Both the position numbers and the translations under genes were made by a program. 64,000 bases of DNA, taken from NCBI GenBank assembly GCA_038380435.1, contig JAWZYU010000018.1, positions 50,617,751 to 50,681,750 on the forward strand. The letters run 5' to 3'. Position 1 is the first letter of the stretch. Every line of letters starts with the position of its first letter. The notes beneath the pieces were generated by a model. The model was not told where the DNA came from and searched no databases. It saw nothing but the letters and a program-made list of their open reading frames with translations. Below are positions 43,801 through 48,868 of the stretch, piece after piece. Source of the DNA: Ryuthela nishihirai (taxonomy: Eukaryota > Arthropoda > Arachnida > Araneae > Heptathelidae).

Positions 43801-45388
43801 GGAATTCTCAATATTTTTCACCATTAGGGGGCGCAATTATAGTGTTCGAAAGATTCCGAAAGTGCGAATCATAATATTTTATCAATTCCTATCTAACCCT
43901 AAAAAGATTTTTTTATTTATCTCTAAATGAAAACAATTAGCTGCTAAAACAGAAAATTGTGTTTTCCCACCACCACCCCTGGGTCTAAGTGGTCATTTCA
44001 TTGCTGTCAATGGAAACATCATAGCGTTCATACATTCCACCACCAAAATTTCAAATTTCCAGCATAAATATATCCTTTGCAAAATTCGTTTGAAATTTTG
44101 GAATTTTCAACTTTTTCTACCGCTAGAGGGCGTAATTATAGCTTTAGAGAGATTCGGAAAGTGCATATCGTAATATTTCATCAATACCTATCCAACACAA
44201 AAATAATTTTTAATTCATCTTAAACAAATCTGAAAAAGAAAAATTTTAAACAAAAGAACTTATCTCTAAACAAAAAAAGTTCGATGTCTACAGACAGACA
44301 GACAAACGACATAGCGAAATTATTATCTAGTTTTCTTCGAAAACGAAAAAAAAATGAAGAGAAGGAAACAAGAAACATAATCGAGCCGGAAAAGTTAAAA
44401 AAAACTGCCTTTCCAATGTAATATAACATTCTCTCTCCTTTTTAGAGTGGGGCGGGGGTGGCTCAGTCGGTAGCGCGCCAGGCTCGTAATCTGTAGTTCC
44501 CAGGTTCGAGTCCCAGCTGGGTCAGCGTTGAGATTTATCTCCGCAAAATTCCCCGCCCTGCCCACGGTCAGTAGGGGACACCGATGGGCTTGGATAAGGC
44601 CGCCGTCCGTCGGATGGGACGTTAAGCCGTGGCCCCGTGTGCGGGAGAGTCATACCCTGTGCGCGTTAAAGAACACGCTGGATGGCCTTGACGGGAGACT
44701 ACCATCTGTCTCCCAACAGCTGTTCCAGTGGGTTCCCTCCCCCAACCTTCTCTGAGCCTTCGGGGTCCATGTGACCTGGCCATTTAGCCCATGGTGTGCA
44801 AAAAAGTGCCGCTCAGAGGTAAAACAACCCAACCCTTTTTAGAGTTCATTTTTTATTTCTGAAAAATCTAAGAAATAAAATATAAATAAGTTTAATAATC
44901 TTTTGCATCTCTTTCCATTACTAGCGTTCCGAAATGGTGGTCATGCCCTCGCTCGCCTAGATCTAGCCCTGGAGGCTGCCAATATTTATTTTAACTACCG
45001 AAGAATCATTTTTATATTTACATTTGTCACATACAATTTTATTTGAAATTAACATTACTGTCCTATTAATATATATTTAATAAGTATAATATGTAATAGT
45101 CTTCATATGTATTATCTTTACGATTTACTCTATAGCGGAGGCCAGAGATTGTATACAGCTAGCCTCAAACTAGTGGAAAGCGAATGTGGCTCAGAAGTAG
45201 TAGCCGAGGGAAGCGATGTAATGGGAATGTCGATGTCTAGTATCACAGATGTCTTCTGCCATGGTTACGACCCTGAAGGAGAAAAATGCGTAGGAAAGCT
45301 TACTGCACCAGGCACAAAATCCAAAGGAACAAAATCGGACAGTCAATTCATTCGCTTACTTTCAACAGTAATGTCCAGTTACAGATAA
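19718..45388 (+). CDS. Secreted 12-cysteine protein, DUF1397-like, 5 exons
   Basis: Joining 19718-19751, 30955-31078, 35997-36142, 40220-40355 and 45136-45388 gives 693 nt, 230 residues and a stop. Intron phases are 1, 2, 1, 2 and every junction keeps frame with GT-AG ends. Residues 1-20 form a signal peptide (MLFFLTIVALLG, cleavage predicted after QSA). The mature part has 12 cysteines (23, 31, 52, 61, 69, 93, 109, 146, 147, 164, 188, 198), enough for six disulfides, and an N-glycosylation sequon at Asn64 (NYT). The order MDEVF, then RISILCC, GGQRLYTASL and ESEC resembles the LDEVF, FiCyk-dGdrIA and GpEC blocks of the DUF1397/27-kDa hemolymph glycoprotein family, whose size also fits. That match is from memory. 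Methionine is high (22 of 230). Function unknown; extracellular, probably hemolymph or a gland secretion. Confidence 0.85.
20309..20350. repeat. Hairpin in intron 1
   Basis: AAAAAGTCGGTATTTA and TAAATACTGACTTTTT are near-perfect inverted arms around AAGATTA. GTATTTAAAGATTATAA is repeated directly after it. Confidence 0.7.
21204..21410 (+). repeat. tRNA-derived SINE, family 2, best copy
   Basis: The head has the A-box TTGGCCGAGTGGTTAACGCG and B-box GGGTTCGAGCCCCGGG, like Leu/Ser-type tRNAs. It is followed by a body of about 130 bp that ends GCAAGCAACTGCTAGAGGG and a TATTTATT-rich tail. It is not a working tRNA gene because the acceptor stem is missing. Family members: 6763-6965, 22168-22312, 39163-39203. 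Confidence 0.75.
21555..21795 (-). repeat. Unnamed repeat R3, copy 2 (inverted)
   Basis: The reverse complement shows CCCCTTACAGAATGCTAGCA, AGAAGCAAAAATTATTGATC, TTTTTCAATAAA and GGAGGGGAAAACG, then ATTGGAAATCCAGTCTCTTG. These are the same ordered blocks as 15899-16165. Confidence 0.55.
22168..22312 (-). repeat. SINE family 2 fragment
   Basis: Starts with the complement of the family tail (CTCCTCAAGCAGTTGCTTGC) and continues into the body (CGACAGGAACTTGTTAGTAT). The head towards 22312 is lost. Confidence 0.6.
22378..22636 (+). repeat. Unnamed repeat R3, copy 3
   Basis: Contains a G-run (22393-22404), TAATAAGGGTAATGGAGGCC and ACACTTCAATGGAAATCCAG. It ends TCTAGATCCGGGCCTGG, whose complement resembles the start of other copies. 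Confidence 0.55.
23501..23626. repeat. Direct duplication, 36 bp twice
   Basis: AATTGGTGACAAACTGTTGC plus TTGAATTTACATGTGAAAA recurs 86 bp later with three or four changes. Confidence 0.75.
24307..24527 (+). mobile_element. hAT-type MITE with exact 8-bp duplication
   Basis: A 221-bp element flanked by GTCTTGAA on both sides (24299-24306 and 24528-24535). The left tip TAGGAATTCTCAAC faces the right tip GTTGAGAACCACTG. The subterminal GAGTACCCCTTGGGGGTAC pairs with later GGGGTACGCC and GCGGGTACATG motifs. The 8-bp duplication and the GTTCTCAAC tip are typical of hAT elements. No coding capacity. Confidence 0.85.
24830..25212 (+). repeat. SINE family 1, young copy D
   Basis: Full length, with a 10-bp flanking duplication CCCCGTGTAA (24820-24829 and 25210-25219). 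The head keeps GGCTCATAATCTG with a CAT anticodon triplet, as in elongator tRNA-Met; other copies read CGT. This supports a tRNA-Met origin. It ends AGGTAAAACAACC without poly(A). Confidence 0.9.
25524..25768. repeat. Head-to-head pair of tRNA-like sequences (foldback)
   Basis: The left arm 25524-25639 and right arm 25651-25768 are inverted copies at roughly 80% by eye. Each carries an A-box-like TTAGCTGGTGGAGCGCT / TTGGCTGGTAGAGCGCT and a B-box-like GAGTTCGGGTCC / GGGTTCGAGTTCC. They meet at GCAGTGAAAGATATAAAGGT and its complement. The right arm runs straight into the ATC array. The heads point outward, as two tRNA-derived SINEs fused at their 5' sides would. Confidence 0.75.
25769..25858. 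repeat. (ATC)30 microsatellite, LINE 3' tail
   Basis: Thirty uninterrupted ATC units on the plus strand, that is (GAT)n on the minus strand, directly after the 3' end of the minus-strand LINE. The second LINE copy also ends in ATC units (61332-61344), so this array most likely grew from the retrotransposon's own 3' tail. Confidence 0.9.
25856..26458 (-). pseudogene. LINE ORF C-terminal part
   Basis: Starts in the RT thumb region (FNYLGSYVTDTGDVRHEINR) and includes RVSYGSETWTL. It ends with RERLRWFGHVARMDNYRLAN and RRGRPRMRWADNVKQDL, a block seen at the C terminus of many RTE-like ORFs. The frame then runs uninterrupted into the GAT array as a run of about 30 aspartates, so the natural stop is missing or replaced by the tail. 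It is cut from the rest of the RT by the SINE. Confidence 0.8.
26471..26856 (+). repeat. SINE family 1, nested in LINE (copy C)
   Basis: Full length, with a perfect 12-bp target duplication ACCTGCTCAAGA (26459-26470 and 26857-26868). It lies opposite in orientation to the LINE it interrupts, so it is younger than that LINE copy. Confidence 0.95.
26869..27919 (-). pseudogene. LINE reverse transcriptase relic
   Basis: Two overlapping frames (27919-27497 and 27500 downward) share four bases, so one frameshift separates them. The fingers include KLHKSPGVDEITTEMLR and FTRAIVILIFKKADRSSCDN. The palm includes motif A SFVDFKKAFDSVDR, the GVRQGCILSPFLFNLVV block, and the catalytic YVDD box (DLDYVDDLDLLAND). 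INREKTKVMKIG follows. These are standard non-LTR RT motifs. The catalytic aspartates are present, but the frame breaks and the SINE inactivate the copy. Confidence 0.85.
28199..28843 (-). pseudogene. LINE AP-endonuclease, main part
   Basis: The frame contains LVLVDFNAKVGTDSD (catalytic Asp/Asn), YTWVSPDGLHKNMIDYILIN and AEMGSDHYLVKSVL (the SDH catalytic His). These are the later conserved blocks of the apurinic-type endonuclease that nicks target DNA for retrotransposition. The N-terminal blocks lie in another frame at 28907-29431. About 280 nt of decayed linker to the RT (27920-28198) has stops. Confidence 0.85.
28907..29431 (-). pseudogene. LINE 5' ORF region and endonuclease N terminus
   Basis: Near its end the frame has FFSAGTWNVRTLHRDYS and LDILSLQETDGQVKV, the first two endonuclease blocks (Asn and the metal-binding Glu). 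The upstream 100 residues are specific to the element and not recognised. A frame break separates it from 28199-28843. Confidence 0.75.
29860..30360 (+). pseudogene. Ancient RTE-like RT fragment, plus strand
   Basis: The frame starting ATGECVQFQNPLVTSFGTLT and continuing KIFRSLDQLNLQLVVKF aligns with the young LINE's CLEFQKPLVASFVDFKKAFD and SVDRHNLWLIVRSY. Further on, FGFIINTQK-like sequence near 30,310 recalls VGLVINREK. Stops are frequent and the motif A aspartates are lost. It is the same LINE lineage, much older and in the opposite orientation to copy 1. Confidence 0.65.
30490..30625 (+). repeat. Repeat R5 fragment (GAGCCCGA type)
   Basis: TTTTTCGAGCCCGATTCCGA, ACGATTTCGACAGTTTTTGG and GGGCACGATTT recur at 57,478-57,725. 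The downstream GATGCATCATATGACATACA also matches there. The style resembles a hAT MITE with a repeated G/C-C-C-G-A motif. Confidence 0.45.
30955..31078 (+). CDS. Exon 2 of the secreted-protein gene
   Basis: The acceptor TTTTTCAG|GT lies at 30955 and the donor GA|GTAGGT at 31079, phase 2. It encodes the end of the signal peptide and the first three cysteines (ADLCHMREVDMCMS, then RSC). The tempting AG|GTATT donor four bases later would include an in-frame TAG, so the GTAGGT donor is chosen. Confidence 0.85.
31565..31835 (+). repeat. Unnamed repeat R3, copy 4
   Basis: Begins GGGTCGAATCTAGGAGGG and contains AGGCAAAAATTATTAACCTC, TTTTTCAAGAATTTGC and ATACTGCATTGAAAATC. It ends TCTGGATTCTGTCCTGC, the inverted partner of its start. 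Confidence 0.55.
31872..32405 (-). mobile_element. Mariner-type element with long inverted ends
   Basis: The right edge (TTTTTGAAACACCCTGTACA, 32388-32407) read in reverse is TGTACAGGGTGTTTCAAAAA, a common mariner-like tip. The inner GGGGAGGTAGATAACATCTA, AAGGAATGAGAATTGCATAG and GAAACCATAACCGGAAACG of the minus strand recur directly on the plus strand at 31875-31938. The element therefore has long inverted ends of at least 65 bp. About 500 bp survive; the left tip has decayed. Confidence 0.65.
32030..32200 (-). pseudogene. DUF4817-like helix-turn-helix of a mariner transposase
   Basis: The minus-strand frame from about 32193 reads MHLVYGIAEGNGRAAQRMYQ, then ERFPHRHVPGHRLFARAHQN, then LCDYGSL and soon stops. 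The pattern (Tyr-Gly, Gly-Asn-x-x-x-Ala, Tyr-x-x-Arg-Phe-Pro-x-Arg, Phe-x-Arg-x-His) is that of the DUF4817 HTH found at the N terminus of some mariner-type transposases. Only this N-terminal piece remains between the inverted ends. Confidence 0.7.
33010..35788 (+). mobile_element. CR1/Jockey-type LINE, decayed, intron 2
   Basis: A plus-strand LINE. An ORF1 tail (33040-33240) matches 51,755-51,920. The endonuclease is missing. An RT with many stops follows. The 3' region ends in AATAAACGTCTATGTCTATG with GTCTAT units, as LINE tails of this group often do. A duplicated 90-bp segment (TTTCACTCTTTTACCTCTTC... and AACTTTCACTCTTTTAAAAG) lies near 35,210-35,430. Confidence 0.75.
33290..34925 (+). 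pseudogene. CR1/Jockey-type reverse transcriptase relic
   Basis: Recognisable stretches across shifting frames are: linker FKKYRNLLLKLIREAKGKYY; ENFNDYFTEI; fingers ITVEIIKEMKNNVSAFLDYL and SGYFPTILKNSTIIPVYKGD; the palm box AFSDDTALIYRAT (catalytic SDD-type); NRLFLNVKKTEVYIS; and YKYSGIHIDSKLSWNKHTD near the C terminus. These are the usual order and spacing for CR1/Jockey RTs. More than ten stops make it dead. Confidence 0.75.
35914..35939. repeat. 26-bp palindrome upstream of exon 3
   Basis: ACTTACTGTA, TTAATA, TACAGTAAGT: two perfect 10-bp arms ending about 57 bp before the exon 3 acceptor. Confidence 0.8.
35997..36142 (+). CDS. Exon 3 of the secreted-protein gene
   Basis: The acceptor TTGCAG|A lies at 35997 and the donor C|GTAAGT at 36143, phase 1. 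It encodes IMDEVFGC, the NYT glycosylation sequon, LCFTPMMKEFMEMI and MCTHGSDERA. The MDEVF block corresponds to the LDEVF-type block of DUF1397 proteins (from memory). Confidence 0.85.
36590..37010. repeat. 22-bp purine-rich minisatellite in intron 3
   Basis: The unit AGTGGAAATGAGAAGGAAGT plus GC repeats about 18 times with drift. The plus strand is almost all purine. Because 22 leaves remainder 1 on division by 3, a minus-strand frame passes through all three phases every three units and stays open (36456-36929), giving a 22-residue repeat with FSFPLHFLLISTALPSHF-like units. This is repeat-driven openness, not evidence of a gene. Confidence 0.85.
37300..37780. repeat. Unnamed repeat R6, copy 1
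   Basis: Shares ACTCCATTCAT, CTCTTCATTCA, GTAGGCGAC, ATTTCAAACG, GGGA(T/C)C(G/A)ATC and (C/A)AAGTATCTGA blocks in the same order with 37990-38310. Both end near a GACGTC(A/G)CC box. Class unknown. Confidence 0.5.
37990..38310. repeat. Unnamed repeat R6, copy 2
   Basis: Second copy, directly oriented, about 600 bp downstream of copy 1. The GGTCAAGTATCTGGAGAATT near 38,438 is a possible third fragment. Confidence 0.5.
38805..39133 (+). repeat. SINE family 1, diverged
   Basis: Body blocks in order: TTGAGATATATCTCCACAAA, ACACCAATGGGTTTGAAAAG, CTGGATGGCCTTGATGGGAG, CATCTGTCTCCTAACA, GTCTGACCGTTTAGCCCATT, GTACCACTCAGAGATAAAAT. The head is lost or unrecognisable. Confidence 0.8.
39163..39203 (+). 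repeat. SINE family 2, tail fragment
   Basis: GTAACTGCTTGAGGGGGTAT followed by TTATTATTATTATTATTTT is the 3' end and TTA tail of family 2. Only this end is recognisable. Confidence 0.6.
40220..40355 (+). CDS. Exon 4 of the secreted-protein gene
   Basis: The acceptor TGTTTTTAG|GT lies at 40220 and the donor TG|GTAAGT at 40356, phase 2. It encodes FLKNAPCLKTAMSADNM, a helical stretch (DDMVATLEMATKAKFED) and RISILC, with the double cysteine 146-147 completed by the splice. Confidence 0.85.
40567..40950 (+). repeat. SINE family 1, young copy B in intron 4
   Basis: Full length, with a perfect 13-bp target duplication CTCAATAAAAATA (40554-40566 and 40951-40963). It sits about 210 bp after exon 4. 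Body nearly identical to copies A and C. Confidence 0.95.
41760..43130 (-). pseudogene. RTE-like LINE, copy 3, heavily decayed
   Basis: On the plus strand TCTAACCTCATCATCATTTA, AGTCTACGTTTAGTCGTTAG and TTTTTGAAACTCTGAATATT followed by TCTCAAGAATTTTCTTAA parallel copy 1 (TCTAACCTCATCATTAGTTA, AGTCTAATTTTAGTCTTTAG, TTTCTGAAACTCTAAACATT followed by TCTCAAGAATCTGCCTAA) in the same order. No long frame survives. A 43-bp unit (GGACAGTAGAAACTCATGTT...) repeats three times at 42,936-43,066 near its upstream edge. Confidence 0.65.
43630..44215. repeat. Tandem repeat R4 with AGGGGGCGC boxes
   Basis: Three units start near 43641, 43864 and 44162 with GCGAATTATAATATTTTATT-like sequence. Two share CATTCCACCACCAAAATTTC, TTTGAAATTTTGGAATT and a CC-N-N-TAG(G/A)GGGCG(C/T) box (about 43825 and 44122). 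A related fragment is at 13,235-13,330. No coding capacity. Confidence 0.7.
44325..44436 (-). repeat. R3 repeat fragment, cut by SINE A
   Basis: ATAATCGAGCCGGAAAAGTT and CTGCCTTTCCAATGTAATAT match the end of the inverted R3 copy (CAATCAAGCCGGAAAAATGC, GATTTCCAATTAGGTATAGC near 21,590-21,650). The SINE at 44449 replaces the remainder. Confidence 0.45.
44449..44833 (+). repeat. SINE family 1, young copy A in intron 4
   Basis: The cleanest copy: perfect 12-bp target duplication CCTTTTTAGAGT (44437-44448 and 44834-44845). Head with A-box TGGCTCAGTCGGTAGCGCGC and B-box GGTTCGAGTCC, a body of about 310 bp, and the 3' end AGGTAAAACAACCCAAC with no poly(A). It lies 300 bp before exon 5. Confidence 0.95.
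45136..45388 (+). CDS. Exon 5 (terminal) of the secreted-protein gene
   Basis: The acceptor CTCTATAG|C lies at 45136 and the stop TAA at 45386-45388. It encodes GGQRLYTASLKLVESEC, a Met-rich turn (VMGMSMSS), FCHGYDPEGEKC and a Lys/Ser/Thr-rich C terminus ending MSSYR. The acceptor polypyrimidine tract is weak, but frame and family blocks both support it. Confidence 0.85.
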
Positions 45389-45547
45389 ACACTCTACGTG
45401 AATATCATCCTGATCTTCCGAAGGTCAGGAAGTTTTTGATTCATCGTCTAATTAGAAAACATAAAATAGCATGACTCTGCTTACCATTTCAATGATGTAA
45501 ATGAAAGACTAGTATCAACAGAAAACATTTAGTTGTAAAAAGCTGCA

Positions 45548-45553
45548 AATAAA
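45548..45553 (+). terminator. Poly(A) signal AATAAA
   Basis: AATAAA lies 160 nt after the stop codon of exon 5; TGTTTCTTTGC follows as a T/G-rich downstream element. Confidence 0.7.
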
Positions 45554-46079
45554 ATTAAATAACAATATTAAATGTTTCTTTGCTTTTATTTTGAAATGTT
45601 TTTGAATTCTGTGTACTCTAAATATACCCATTCCCCGACTAAAACGAATTCCAATCAACACGATTTTTAAAGAAAGGTTGGTTTTACACTAACATGTCTG
45701 GTCGTTCGATTTACCACAATTTCTCTACTACTTTTCTAAGATTGCTCATACTGTTGCAAGCTTCAGTAATATGTATTTGACAATGCTGTGTAGTGTGTTC
45801 GAATTAACGAAACTGATAATAAATGAGCATGTTTGATAGCTAAAACAATTAATATATAAGAAATACTAATAACCAAATGGACCAACCATACTCATGACTA
45901 AGTAATAACTGACCATCTTTTAGCAACAAATGCAAGGAGAATAAAATGTTCGAACTTTCCTTTATATGATATTCCAATCAACTCTTGTTGATGACAAGTG
46001 TCGAAACATCCTAACTGAAACTTATCACTTCATGAAATATTAAATAACAAGATTTTGCAGTTAAATTTTAAATATATAT
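45554..46079. other. 3' flank of the gene, nothing recognised
   Basis: AT-rich sequence with no shared repeat or open frame of note. Confidence 0.4.
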
Positions 46080-46389
46080 TACAGGCAAAACTCGTTTAGC
46101 GCTACCTCAATTAACGCTGTTCCGATATAGCGCTTTTTTTTAATTTATTTCATTTTCTTTTTTTCATGAGTTTACCATTATCAGACAGAAGAATTGATAA
46201 AATATCCATTAATGTTTCACTGCCGGCCATTAAAAGTGCAACACCAGGAAAGACAACAGATATCAAAGCCATATTTAGTGCATAGCTTATGTTACGAGGA
46301 TCAAATGATTACAAATACAGCTCGGTTAGACTTGTGGAATACAAGGAAATCACTATCTTGTGTAGCCACCATGAGTGGCAAAAACCGCT

Positions 46390-47480
46390 GATACAAGGTC
46401 CGTCTCATTCTCTCAGTGAGAGGATGAGACATCGGATTTGTGTTTGGGGAATGTCAGTCCATGCAGTTTCGATACGTAGCCAAAGTTCATCTGTTGTAGC
46501 AGCTGCTGGTGTCTGGTGTGCTAGTAGTCATGAGATCATGGACCAGACATGTTCAATTGGGGACAGATCCGATGAAGGCGCAGGCCAAGGCAGAAGTGTC
46601 AACATGGTGGCTATCCGGGAATTGTTGGATGATGCATGTCACATGTGGTCGGACATTCTCTTGTTGGTAAATGTCACCAGAGAGCCCTTGAAGACAAGGT
46701 ACGACCACAGGTTCCAACACCTCAGTGATGTAGCGCTGGCTGTTCAAAGTACCGTCAATGCATACGAGACGTGTGTGAGTGGAGTCAAATGGCACCCATT
46801 GCATAACACCAGGGACCTGTATGGCGCTGTATCATGCATGTCTCACTGAGCGTGTCACCGCGGTACTGCCATATACGGATTCGTTCATCATAGTGCTACA
46901 TACTGAAGCGGGATTCGTCTGAAAAGACGATGCGATGTGCCATTTGCACATCCATGCGTGACGTTCTTGGCACCATTATAGTCGCATACGCCTGTGTTGT
47001 AGAGTCAATGGTAGCCGATGCAATGGCCACCCAGCAAAGATGACACAATGCTGAAGACGATATCAAACCATACGTGCGGACACTGGTTGATGTGCAACAC
47101 TCTCTCCGCAAAATTCCCCGCCCTGCCCACGGTCAGTAGGGGACACCGATGGGCTTGGAAAGGCCGCCGTCCGTCGGATGGGACGTTAACTGTCGAGCTA
47201 AGGTGTTTGATGTGACTGTACGATCATTCAAAGCCATGCGCACGAGATTTCTGTCCTCTCGTTCGTTTGTGCGACAGGTCAGTTGAGATCCCTCACGTAG
47301 GTAAGTTCGTTCCTCCTCTACCCACTGACGCCATATTCTCATCACTCTGACAGCATTCCATCCAACACGAGCACCGGTGTCTCGGTACGATAATCCGCCT
47401 TCCCGTAATCCCACAATTCTCCCTCGATCAAAGTCGGAAACCTGGTCGTATGGATTCCGTGTTCTTCGATGGGGCATACT
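46390..47480 (-). pseudogene. Tc1-type transposase relic, minus strand
   Basis: The N-terminal HTH begins MPHRRTRNPYDQVSDFDRGR, then IVGLREGGLSYRDTGARVG and RVMRIWRQWVEEERT. Further on come HRIVFSDESRFSM (first catalytic Asp), QQENVRPHVT (second catalytic position reads QEN where DDN is usual) and SPIEHVWSMI near the C terminus. The frame is broken and the SINE fragment replaces part of the second HTH linker. Not functional. Confidence 0.8.
47103..47189 (+). repeat. Internal 87-bp fragment of SINE family 1
   Basis: TCTCCGCAAAATTCCCCGCC to TCGGATGGGACGTTAA is virtually identical to the young SINE copies. It has neither the tRNA head nor the 3' end. It lies inside the Tc1 transposase sequence, with no target duplication. 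Confidence 0.9.
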
Positions 47481-47839
47481 TGATCCTTTAGTGCGCAAGA
47501 ACTGCGAGGCGTTTCCAGTGCTTTACACTGGCTCTTTGTAATCTCCTCTTATACCACTTCCAGGTAGTATTACTGTCACACATGATGTGCGCATGTGCTG
47601 CGCTTTGAATCATTTACATGTTCTCCCATTGGGATATGTAATCTCCCTTGGACCCATCTTGCATATTTCGGGACAATCTGATGAGTTCTTCCTGGTGTTG
47701 CACTTTTATTGGTCAGCAGTGCATTTAAAGCAAAAAATGCACCATACTACTAAAACACGACACATATTTACTATACGACACAAATAAATTTTTATGAAGA
47801 TAATGCAAGATGCCATTGGAAATTTTAGTGAGAACAATC

Positions 47840-47970
47840 CTGATTTTGAAAGATCTTGTTGTGCAAAGCGTGGATACTTTATTACCTTACACTGAATTGC
47901 TAAAAGAGAAACAGAAAAGCGTAGAGCAATCAACTTTGGACAATTTTCTGAACATCTCCTGTCAGTAATT
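47840..47970 (+). pseudogene. C terminus of a pogo/Tigger-like transposase
   Basis: One frame reads LVVQSVDTLLPYTELLKEKQ, then KSVEQSTLDNFL and a stop after SCQ. The ending (Pro-Tyr-x-Glu-Leu, Lys-rich, Gln-Ser-Thr-Leu-Asp-x-Phe) is the style of Tigger/jerky DDE transposase C termini. Nothing upstream of the nested Tc1 element could be joined to it with confidence. Confidence 0.45.
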
Positions 47971-48330
47971 TGTGACATGTTCTTTTGCATTTTATTCAAT
48001 TTTCCTAGATAAAATTTTATTTTGAATAAAAATAATATATATATATAATTATTTATCTTTTATTTAAAATACAAATAATTATTTCAATACAAATACAGTG
48101 AACTGATTAAATAATAAACAGCAGAAATTTTAAATAAAGAAATGTGTGTAATTATACTAATATAACAGCCTTTTATTTTCAGACTTCGTTTAAAAATTAA
48201 CAAATCATATATGTAAGGAATATTTTTTCCCTTTGGAATACTATAGAATGTATTTGGGCCCTCGTTTAACGCTGTTTTACTTAACGCCTGGATTTCAGGA
48301 AACCATCCTGATTGCTACGCGACGTATACC

Positions 48331-48400
48331 TATACAGTCGTATCAGAATAATATGACCACCTACCTAATAATGGGAATTATTCTGATACAACTGTGTATA
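48331..48400. mobile_element. Palindromic mariner-type MITE, copy 3
   Basis: The left arm TATACAGTCGTATCAGAATA plus ATATGACCACCTACC is complete. The right arm is shortened to GAATTATTCTGATACAACTG plus TGTATA, having lost the inner GGTAGGTGGTCA. Confidence 0.8.
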
Positions 48401-48468
48401 TTTCTAAGCATACAAAGCACATTTTTGTTTAGTATGTTTAAAATAATACAACTGTGAGAGTTACTAAT

Positions 48469-48556
48469 ATCGTCTCCTAACCTACTAGTTAATCTACTAC
48501 TTGTGTCTCTTAATCTACTAGTTAATCTACTACTGGTGTCTCCTAATCTACTGTTA
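48469..48556. repeat. 33-bp minisatellite, about 2.6 units
   Basis: The unit TCTCCTAACCTACTAGTTAA plus TCTACTACTTGTG repeats. It is itself built of TCTACTA-like 11-bp pieces. Confidence 0.8.
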
Positions 48557-48764
48557 CAAAACATGCATAAACCGGTTCCATCTACCACGCTTTACACTTT
48601 ATTAAAGTAGTACGTTCACTGGGACGATATCTTCGTCAAAACACACAAGATAACACTAAAACTCGAATTCTGTACTAAAAATGGATCCTTGTCATATTCT
48701 CCCCATAAGGCAACACATATCTCTTATTTGCGCACATGACGAAATCAATTCTACACTCTCTTTT

Positions 48765-48868
48765 GAACTGCCCTTTTCATCTACGCAGATATGACGTATT
48801 CCCCACAGCAACTGTCCCTTTCACCTATGCGGATATGATGTATTCTACACGGCAACTATCCCTTTCAG
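48765..48868. repeat. Direct duplication of about 48 bp
   Basis: CCCTTTTCATCTACGCAGAT, ATGACGTATTCCCCACAGCA recurs as CCCTTTCACCTATGCGGAT, ATGATGTATTCTACACGGCA. Confidence 0.75.

Larger units (their letters stand above)
46212..47725 (-). mobile_element. Tc1-like transposon, second family, nested
   Basis: The left end CACTGCCGGCCATTAAAAG, then TGCAACACCAGGAA, matches the complement of the right end (TTCCTGGTGTTGCA, CTTTTATTGGTCAGCAGTG). Nearest flanking TA dinucleotides are 46210-46211 and 47726-47727. The length is about 1.5 kb. The interior holds a minus-strand Tc1 transposase relic and an 87-bp SINE fragment. It differs in end sequence and protein from the element at 1115-3002. Confidence 0.85.
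46080..48330 (+). mobile_element. Putative pogo/Tigger-like element, interrupted
   Basis: After TA (46080-46081) the sequence CAGGCAAAACTCGTTTAGCG, then TTAACGCTGTTCC, resembles Tigger/pogo tips. Near the far end, CCCTCGTTTAACGCTG and TTACTTAACGCC (48258-48290) are the same kind of subterminal sequence, but a clean inverted right tip is not seen. A transposase-like C terminus lies at 47,840-47,970. The second Tc1-like element sits inside. Confidence 0.45.
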
